NCBI GenBank assembly: GCA_030537315.1
Contig: JAUNNZ010000008.1
Coordinates: 1 to 61,834 of the forward strand
Direction: 5' to 3'
Origin: Bacteroidia bacterium
GTDB taxonomy: Bacteria; Bacteroidota; Bacteroidia; Bacteroidales; UBA932
Length of the DNA stretch: 61,834 bases
Positions 57,201-61,834 of this stretch are shown here, in pieces. Made by a program: the position numbers and the translations under genes. How positions within the stretch are numbered: position 1 is the stretch's first letter; the number at the start of each line of letters is the position of its first letter. The notes under the pieces were generated by a model. The model ran no database searches and was not told the origin of the DNA. It saw only the letters and a list, made by a program, of their open reading frames with translations.

Positions 57201-57268
57201 TCTGACACTTGCTGGCAGAGTATCAGCAGCGAACTGATCAAAAGGACTTTCCGTAGTAGTTTTAGCAT
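54239..57268 (-). CDS. Sensor histidine kinase with beta-propeller periplasmic domain
   Basis: 1009 residues from the ATG at 57268, which starts a signal anchor. The periplasmic part (about 25-650) is a two-propeller array of Reg_prop repeats (YIWVGTTDGLVRFD-type), followed by a Y_Y_Y domain (about 650-740), one transmembrane helix (about 750-770), HisKA with phosphoacceptor His in NVSHELKTPLTL, and HATPase (N-box NIMINAFKHSPGD; GSGMGLAYAKTIVDLHKG). It ends right after the ATPase: the receiver and AraC-type output domains of typical Bacteroides hybrid systems are missing, and no response regulator gene is adjacent. Ligand is probably a glycan fragment or other nutrient. Confidence 0.9.
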   Translation of the reverse strand: MLKLLRKVLLISSLLILCQQVSDARGIFYKSVATAEKFQADITVIHAEARGYIWVGTTDGLVRFDNSSFKEYTTDGQDGSIPGNYIYQICEDPDHGIWVMTDNGAAMYNQATDSFVTVAFEGDGDVRAIFSAYQFDGGFYAGGENCLYRYDFDEGVAKVEKAFATDEPFGIDAIFTDNNRNLMLLNKKQGFLTYNPISGQISKSEVDIKDNHCAFIDSRGRIWRSRFNMGLECYNSTGNKLASYTTANSKLTSNIIIDITERNGEIWVSTDGGGICIIEPISGSFRILSHGTHQICNLPDNSITALHCAPNGDVWAARSEGGLLLIKEMYMRSFYIRPSGIRSDNASDKINCFARTDDGMIWIGTHGSGILRFNPKDESIYSFGQTEKMEIVSMVRLDNGHLLFHGYGDGLYEFNPNNGEVSRFFFKDESLDDFLRYSGSLATLARDDQGNILILGNKAYIYDQKAHKVIEPELAIPHIPEHHVLPVSGSTGRFFVCQDNVTSWSGADRQISFVYQAEDGCQLNGASMDADGIIWIASSRGLIRLVPQTGVGELIECSLFSSANSVICSKDGNVWIGTGSNLFAYLPKKSSFVQFDDIDGVFVNSFDSQAVLAHGEEYIMGGTNGFTIIDPYQSFDNIDIPEFVLSDFLIDGHRVDISDKIVVPYDHKNIQANMLVKEDNILRSKSFRFKISGPRGETEVTSSTPSFQMGFSVPGRYYIFASCTLRDGSWSNYERIGSYFVSSPWYLSWWFILAMFGMLLLIVMAVSRFQEAINAEKQKAQSTEDHVKFLLNVSHELKTPLTLIISPLSRVISETDPSDPNYGKLKNIYRQAQRMKTLILTVLSAHKIQEGSAGLEAEPTDYNKWVKGITENFRDEAEVHNIELKYDMQDNVGLVDIDGLKLENVLTNIMINAFKHSPGDSELIVGTRLSVDGKTCRVFVKDRGPGLEGVDGEKLFSRYYQGITEKTGSGMGLAYAKTIVDLHKGTIAAQNNNDGAGATFYFDVPVNQE

Positions 57269-57333
57269 ATTACCAGATTTGCGGTTTTCGACAACAACAA
57301 ATTTATGCAAAATCCGGTGAAAATGCAATCCGA

Positions 57334-58977
57334 TTATTTGTAAAGGAACCTCTTGATGCTCATTTTCGGTGTCTTTTCGAATGGAGCCAGAACGATTTCT
57401 ATCTTGGTGAGCTGGCTGTATGACGGAAGATTGCGGTTCGAGTTTGTGCGTATTGTCTCAGGAATGTCTGATACGGCCTCTTCGTCAAGCTTGTCGCGCC
57501 TGATCGCATCGCGGTCGAGATAAACCAGCGCCACCAGCTTGCTGGCGCGGTCGACGACGACTGATTCCGCGACATAGTCGTTGGCGTTGATGACAGCTTC
57601 GACCTCTTCAGGATAGATGTTCTGTCCGTTTGCTGACAGAATCATCGTCTTGCAGCGTCCCTTGATGAAAATGTTGCCGGCCTTGTCGATGATGCCCAGG
57701 TCGCCGGTGTGCAGGAATCCGTCCTCGGTGAAAAGCTTTTCGCTGGCCTCGGGATTCTTGAAATATCCGATGCATATATTGTCTCCCTTGGCGAGAATCT
57801 CACCCGCGATGTGCTGCGGGTCCTCAGAGTCGATGCGTACAGTGGCGCAGCTGACGGCTTTGCCGCAGGAACCTTTTGCGTAGCGGCTCCATTCCTCGTA
57901 TGCGAGAAGCGGGCTGGCTTCGGTCATTCCGTATCCGACGGTGAACGGGAGCTTGAACCTGTGGAACCATTTTTCCACTTCCGGATTGAGCGCGGCTCCG
58001 CCCATTATGATGCAGCGGACATTGCCGCCGAAGGCGTCGATAAGCCTGGCCTTGATTTTCCTGCGGATGATGTGGCCTATGCCGGGCGTCAGGATCAGGG
58101 TCTTCATATACCATTTGCCGATGATAGGCTTTATCGAGGACTTGAAAATCTTCTCCATTACCAGAGGTACGGTGACGATCATATAAGGCTTTACCTCCTT
58201 CATTGCCTTCAACAGCAGCGAAGGTGATGGGGTCTTGCCGAGGAAATAGATGGTGACGCCGCTGCAGAGCGGGTAGAGGAACTCGTATGCCAGGCCGTAG
58301 ATGTGGCCCATCGGAAGCATGGACACAATCCTGTCCGCCGGGCTGGCGGGCATGTTCTCTATTCCGAAGATGACGGTGGCGCTGATGTTGCCGTAGGTGA
58401 TCATCACACCCTTCGGCGCGCTGGTGGTGCCGGATGTGTAGTTTATGACGGCAAGGTCGTCAAGGTTGTCGGTCGGATATTTCACGTTTTCGCCGGTGAA
58501 CCCGAGAGGGTATTTCGAATTGAATGAGTTCCCGAGGTTCTCGAAGGCTTTGCGGATTGACTCGTCCTTGCAGTAAAGGATGGTGAAATCAGCGCAGTTG
58601 ATCGCGCAGCGTATGTCAGGGATGTCGTTTTTGTCCATCGCACCCCATATCTCCGGATCCGTGAACAGGAATACGCTTTCAGAGTGACCGACCAGGTGGC
58701 CGACGCTGGCAGGTGTGAACTCGTTGAGTATCGGGACGACCACGGCTCCATATGTGCTGATTGACAGGAATGAAACCGCCCAGCGGGCGCTGTTCTTTGC
58801 GCACAGCGCAATCTTGTCGCCTTTCACGATTCCGCATTCGTTGAAGAGGATGTGGAATTTGGCTATGTTGGTGGCCAGGTCGCCGTAGGTGAATTTCTCA
58901 CCGTTGAAATTGCACAGCGCGGGGTTCTCCCAATTCTGTTTTATCGTGCTCTCCAGCCTTGAAAAATAGTGTTCCAT
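57334..58977 (-). CDS. AMP-forming acyl-CoA synthetase (long-chain fatty acid ligase-like)
   Basis: 547 residues of the ANL superfamily. Motifs in order: phosphate loop YTSGTTSAPKGVM (about 180), GYGMTEASP, HTGDLG, and C-terminal catalytic Lys region EKTPKMSIKRFLYK. Likely activates a fatty acid or other carboxylate. It sits 65 bp upstream of the sensor kinase on the same strand and may be cotranscribed. Confidence 0.88.
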   Translation of the reverse strand: MEHYFSRLESTIKQNWENPALCNFNGEKFTYGDLATNIAKFHILFNECGIVKGDKIALCAKNSARWAVSFLSISTYGAVVVPILNEFTPASVGHLVGHSESVFLFTDPEIWGAMDKNDIPDIRCAINCADFTILYCKDESIRKAFENLGNSFNSKYPLGFTGENVKYPTDNLDDLAVINYTSGTTSAPKGVMITYGNISATVIFGIENMPASPADRIVSMLPMGHIYGLAYEFLYPLCSGVTIYFLGKTPSPSLLLKAMKEVKPYMIVTVPLVMEKIFKSSIKPIIGKWYMKTLILTPGIGHIIRRKIKARLIDAFGGNVRCIIMGGAALNPEVEKWFHRFKLPFTVGYGMTEASPLLAYEEWSRYAKGSCGKAVSCATVRIDSEDPQHIAGEILAKGDNICIGYFKNPEASEKLFTEDGFLHTGDLGIIDKAGNIFIKGRCKTMILSANGQNIYPEEVEAVINANDYVAESVVVDRASKLVALVYLDRDAIRRDKLDEEAVSDIPETIRTNSNRNLPSYSQLTKIEIVLAPFEKTPKMSIKRFLYK

Positions 58978-59005
58978 TTAATGTTGCCGTATTGTTTTGC
59001 GGTGA

Positions 59006-59036
59006 CAAATGTATGCAGGTGCAAAACGTCTGGCAA
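59006..59036 (-). promoter_or_regulatory. Promoter of the acyl-CoA synthetase gene
   Basis: On the minus strand TTG (59034-59036), 20-bp spacer, TACATTTG (59006-59013), matching TAnnTTTG. 28 bp before the ATG. Confidence 0.5.
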
Positions 59037-59050
59037 TCATTTTTATAACA

Positions 59051-59104
59051 ATGTGGCGAAATTCTTTTATATTTGGGGTGAAATACCATAATGTGGGGTG
59101 AAAT
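59051..59104 (+). promoter_or_regulatory. Promoter and three phased direct repeats upstream of the HAD gene
   Basis: TATATTTG (59068-59075) fits the -7 box. Overlapping it are repeats of ATGTGGxxxGAAAT type starting at 59051, 59071 and 59091, exactly 20 bp apart; the last two share the 11-mer TGGGGTGAAAT (59074 and 59094). Two-turn phasing suggests a protein-binding array. Confidence 0.4.
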
Positions 59105-59110
59105 TCTGAA

Positions 59111-59941
59111 ATGAAGAAGCCGATAGTAGCGCTCATATATGATTTTGACGGCACGCTTTCTCCGGGAAACATGCAGGAGTTCGGTTTTATCCAGGCCGTT
59201 GACTCCACACCGGAGGAGTTCTGGCGTATGAGCGATTCCATCGCCATCGGCCAGGACGCGTCCAACGTCCTTGCATATATGAAGCTGATGTTCGATTCAG
59301 CCCGCGAAAAGGGCATCAAACTCCGCAGGGAGGAATTCAAGGCCTTCGGCAAGCACATTGAACTTTTTGAGGGGGTGCGCGAATGGTTCCAGCTCGTAAA
59401 CAGATACGGCGAGGCCCACGGGGTGAAGGTGGAGCATTATATCAATTCATCCGGACTCAAGGAAATCATCGAAGGCAGCCCGATAGCGGGGGAGTTCAAG
59501 CATATCTTTGCGGGTACATTCATCTATGACTCGAACGGAGAGGCCGAGTGGCCCGGCATTGCCGTCGATTACACGGCCAAGACCCAGTTCCTCTTCAAGA
59601 TAAGCAAAGGGATTTTCAGCATGCGCGACAACAAGCAGGTGAATTCCTCGGTCGCCGATGACAAGAAGCGCATACCGTTCAAGCATATGATATATTTCGG
59701 CGACGGCGACACCGACGTGCCTTGCATGAAGATTGTCGGGATGTTCGGCGGCCATTCGATAGCCGTATACAAACCGGACAACGAAAAGAAGCGCGCCACG
59801 GCTTTCAAGTTGAAGAGGCAGGGCCGCGTGGCCTTTGCCACCCCTGCCGTCTATACGGCCGACAGCCGCGCATACAAGGTCGTATGCGCCATCATCGATA
59901 AAATAAAAGCCGATTACACCCTTCAGCAGCTATCAAAATAA
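59111..59941 (+). CDS. HAD-superfamily phosphatase
   Basis: 276 residues. HAD motif I IYDFDGTLSPG (nucleophile Asp12, acid Asp14), motif II around INSSG, and motif IV FGDGDTDVPCM. The HAD subfamily is similar to phosphoserine phosphatase-like enzymes, but the substrate is not clear. Followed after 25 bp by a lipoprotein gene on the same strand. Confidence 0.83.
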   Translation: MKKPIVALIYDFDGTLSPGNMQEFGFIQAVDSTPEEFWRMSDSIAIGQDASNVLAYMKLMFDSAREKGIKLRREEFKAFGKHIELFEGVREWFQLVNRYGEAHGVKVEHYINSSGLKEIIEGSPIAGEFKHIFAGTFIYDSNGEAEWPGIAVDYTAKTQFLFKISKGIFSMRDNKQVNSSVADDKKRIPFKHMIYFGDGDTDVPCMKIVGMFGGHSIAVYKPDNEKKRATAFKLKRQGRVAFATPAVYTADSRAYKVVCAIIDKIKADYTLQQLSK

Positions 59942-59966
59942 TATCCAATATTAACACTTACAAACA

Positions 59967-60497
59967 ATGAAAAAATTAACACTTTTCGCAGCTGCAGCGC
60001 TTATGCTCCTTTCAGTATCATCTTGCAGCGTACTCTCAGCAATTTCCGGACAGCAGTCACAGTCACTCACAAACGGCCTCAAGGTCGGCTCGGCACTCCT
60101 TAACCTTTACAACCAGTACCAGGGAGCCGGCAAGATCGATATGACCACCCTCAACAATATCAACAACGTCGCCAACGTCGTCAACGGCATCAAGAACATC
60201 AAGCAGCTCACCGGTGCGGACACATCCCTGTCGGATTTCGCGCAGGGCCTTATGAACGGTTCAAGCAACCTCATCAACCAGAATAATGCGGCCGGCATCA
60301 TCAGCGGTCTCACAAGCCTCTCGCAGACCGACCTCAGCGGTACCAGCAACGCCGCTTCAATCCTTGCGACACAGGCATTGAGCAAGCTCTCACAGAACCA
60401 GTTCATGTCCAACGTCTTCAGCAATGTAAGCAACGACGGCGACAACCTCACAACTGCAGTCTCCGGCCTCACCGGCCTTCTCAACCTCATCAAATAA
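59967..60497 (+). CDS. Asn/Ser-rich lipoprotein of unknown function
   Basis: 176 residues with a lipoprotein signal (LLSVSSC, Cys20). The mature part is rich in Asn, Ser, Leu and Gln with predicted amphipathic helices and loose internal repetition (ISGLTSLSQ, VSGLTGLLN). No catalytic motif. Probably transcribed with the HAD gene and ended by a strong terminator. Confidence 0.75.
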   Translation: MKKLTLFAAAALMLLSVSSCSVLSAISGQQSQSLTNGLKVGSALLNLYNQYQGAGKIDMTTLNNINNVANVVNGIKNIKQLTGADTSLSDFAQGLMNGSSNLINQNNAAGIISGLTSLSQTDLSGTSNAASILATQALSKLSQNQFMSNVFSNVSNDGDNLTTAVSGLTGLLNLIK

Positions 60498-60518
60498 AAG
60501 GCTTGGTTGAAATACTTG

Positions 60519-60549
60519 AGGTCACACGGTCAACGTGTGACCTTTTTTT
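60519..60549 (+). terminator. Intrinsic terminator after the lipoprotein gene
   Basis: A perfect 10-bp stem AGGTCACACG/CGTGTGACCT with loop GTCAA is followed directly by seven Ts: a textbook rho-independent terminator. Confidence 0.9.
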
Positions 60550-60582
60550 GTTATCTTTATCCCACAAACACATAATAACACG

Positions 60583-61638
60583 ATGGACGATAACAAATTC
60601 TCAAGAAGAACTTTCGTAAAGGTCTCCGCAGCGACTGCGGCTGCGCTGACCATTCCGGCGGCAGCCAAGGCAACTTCCGGCCGGAAACAGAATACAAAGT
60701 CCGCTCCTGCGGCCCAGCAGCAGGACAACCAGACCAATACCATTGAAGAAATGACCAGACGCGCATCAGACCCCGACACCGTCACCCGCGAGTACTTCGA
60801 CTCGCTCCTGCTTGAGACCAGATACCTGGATTCAGGTGTCCCGTCAACCGGATTCACCCTTTTCGGCCATGCTTTCGACACCCCGATAATGACGGCGGCT
60901 CTGTCCCACCTGCATAATACGGCTCCGAACGGAATGGTGATATATGCGCAGGCAGCTGCAGCCTGCAACGCCGTGCACTGGGTCGGTATGGGCGAAGACA
61001 AAGAGCTTGAAGACATACTTGCCACCGGCGCAAAAACAATAAAAATCATAAAGCCTCACGAGCACAACGAAGAGGTGTTCCGCAAGATCGAACACGCTGT
61101 CAGGAACGGCTGCATCGCCGTCGGTATGGATATCGACCACTCGTTCAACGGCAGGGGAGGTTATGACAATGTGATGGGCCTCCAGATGAAGAGCAAGTCA
61201 ACGGCTGAGATCGCATCGTTCGTCAAGGCGGCCGGCGTGCCTTTCATCGCGAAGGGCATCCTGAGCGTTCACGACGCCGAGCGCTGTCTGAAGGCCGGCT
61301 GCGCCGGAATCGTCGTTTCCCACCACCACGGAATGATGCCGTATTCGGTTGCTCCGCTCATGGTCCTTCCGGACATCCTGAAAGCTGTGGGCAAGAAGAT
61401 GAAAGTGTTCGTGGACTGTGGCATCGTTACCGGAATGGACGCCTACAAGTGCCTTGCGCTCGGCGCGGATGCGGTTTCTGTCGGGCGGCACCTGATGCCG
61501 CTGCTCAAGGACGGCCCGGAGGCCGTCGCCGACCGTATGCGTCAGATGACCGCAGAACTCGCCGGTGTGATGTCACGCACCGGAGTCCTGTCGCTCGACA
61601 GGATGGATCCAACGGTGATCCACAGGAGGAACTTCTAG
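60583..61638 (+). CDS. Tat-exported FMN alpha-hydroxy-acid oxidase-like protein
   Basis: 351 residues. Twin-arginine signal SRRTFVKVSAATAAAL at the N-terminus, then an FMN-dependent alpha-hydroxy-acid dehydrogenase barrel: FMN Lys in FIAKGILSVHDAERCLKAG, DCGIVTGMDAYKCLALGADAVSVGR phosphate site. The catalytic SNHGxRQ motif of the family reads SHHHGMM (246-252): His248 is kept but the substrate-carboxylate Arg is Met251. Flavin binding is likely; lactate or glycolate oxidation is doubtful. Export by Tat fits a protein that folds around FMN before secretion. Confidence 0.82.
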   Translation: MDDNKFSRRTFVKVSAATAAALTIPAAAKATSGRKQNTKSAPAAQQQDNQTNTIEEMTRRASDPDTVTREYFDSLLLETRYLDSGVPSTGFTLFGHAFDTPIMTAALSHLHNTAPNGMVIYAQAAAACNAVHWVGMGEDKELEDILATGAKTIKIIKPHEHNEEVFRKIEHAVRNGCIAVGMDIDHSFNGRGGYDNVMGLQMKSKSTAEIASFVKAAGVPFIAKGILSVHDAERCLKAGCAGIVVSHHHGMMPYSVAPLMVLPDILKAVGKKMKVFVDCGIVTGMDAYKCLALGADAVSVGRHLMPLLKDGPEAVADRMRQMTAELAGVMSRTGVLSLDRMDPTVIHRRNF

Positions 61639-61644
61639 GAAAAC

Positions 61645-61677
61645 AAAAAAGAGGCGCAAGTCTGCGTCTCTTTTTTT
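61645..61677. terminator. Bidirectional terminator between the oxidase-like gene and tRNA-Lys
   Basis: GAGGCGCA (61651-61658), loop AGTC, TGCGTCTC (61663-61670), with one G-T pair, flanked by A-run and T-run (61645-61650, 61671-61677). It works as a terminator in both directions. Confidence 0.85.
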
Positions 61678-61678
61678 G

Positions 61679-61751
61679 TGCTCCCTTAGGGGCTCGAACC
61701 CTAGACACCCTGATTAAGAGTCAGGTGCTCTACCAACTGAGCTAAGGAAGC
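61679..61751 (-). tRNA. tRNA-Lys(CTT)
   Basis: Complete 73-nt cloverleaf on the minus strand: acceptor GCTTCCT/AGGGAGC with one G-T, D-arm GCTC/GAGC, anticodon stem CCTGA/TCAGG with loop CTCTTAA (anticodon CTT), T-arm TAGGG/CCCTA with TTCGAGC loop. CCA is not encoded. Confidence 0.96.
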
Positions 61752-61780
61752 AATATGTCAAATTCTTTTCAGAAATCTCT

Positions 61781-61834
61781 TGTGACCCGTTCGGGGCTCG
61801 AACCCGAGACCCCCACATTAAAAGTGTGATGCTC
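61781..61834 (-). tRNA. tRNA-Lys(TTT), 5' part beyond the window
   Basis: Minus-strand 3' portion of a tRNA: anticodon loop CTTTTAA (anticodon TTT) with stem TCACA/TGTGG, variable loop, T-arm with GGTTCGAGC, and 3' acceptor strand GGGTCAC plus discriminator A. The D-arm and 5' acceptor strand fall outside the window. It precedes tRNA-Lys(CTT) by 29 bp, probably in one transcript. Confidence 0.93.

Overview
The window looks like chromosomal DNA from an uncultured gut-type member of the Bacteroidales. The evidence is several promoters with the Bacteroidetes -7 box TAnnTTTG (some with a TTTG -33 box about 20 bp upstream), a GH2/GH3/GH3 glycosidase run, a GH43 with a discoidin-like tail, a beta-propeller sensor kinase of the kind used in Bacteroides polysaccharide utilisation, a DUF5020 outer-membrane protein, and generally weak Shine-Dalgarno sequences. 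No phage, IS transposase, CRISPR array or rRNA was seen. Coding density is very high; no gene-free stretch exceeds 300 bp.

Layout. 1-7070: class II fructose-bisphosphate aldolase, then leftward recR-mntP-pnuC-rpsA-rnz, with corA divergent from recR. 7083-17584: rightward GH2, two GH3 enzymes, a glucosaminidase/LysM protein and a RelA/SpoT-family synthetase. 17585-22081: mltG (leftward), a DUF418 membrane protein, uvrB. 22083-35612: a leftward purine cluster in transcription order purC2-purE-purL-purC1-purF-purM-purN-purH-purD-folD-MFS (only purB is missing for PRPP to IMP). 35756-45347: a rightward pyrimidine cluster pyrC-carA-carB-pyrK-pyrD-pyrF-pyrE-pyrB (complete to UMP). 45428-51490: GH43, a CofE-like ligase, guaB-guaA and a Tsx-like channel. 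51487-61834: htpG, nitroreductase, sensor kinase, acyl-CoA synthetase, HAD phosphatase, a lipoprotein, a Tat-exported FMN enzyme and two tRNA-Lys genes, the second cut by the window end.

The central theme is nucleotide synthesis. The purine and pyrimidine clusters fire in opposite directions from one 143-bp region that carries a 26-bp imperfect dyad between the two promoters; guaBA lies a few kb away. Three of the four glutamine amidotransferases here appear to have lost glutaminase function, each differently: CarA has Gly and Gln where the catalytic Cys and His belong, PurF has Met in place of the N-terminal Cys nucleophile (and Cys for the glutamine-binding Arg), and GuaA lacks the whole glutaminase domain. 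PurL alone keeps an intact-looking triad. The inference is nucleotide synthesis driven by free ammonia, plausible in an ammonia-rich gut.

The second unusual feature is a pair of 150-160 bp fold-back elements, one between purH and purD and one upstream of htpG. They share an identical 37-nt core plus a hairpin with different sequence but the same pairing, and each is enclosed by roughly 40-nt complementary arms whose sequences are unrelated between copies. Other oddities are ribosomal protein S1 with two N-terminal YegP (DUF1508) domains, and an aspartate carbamoyltransferase fused to only the zinc domain of PyrI.
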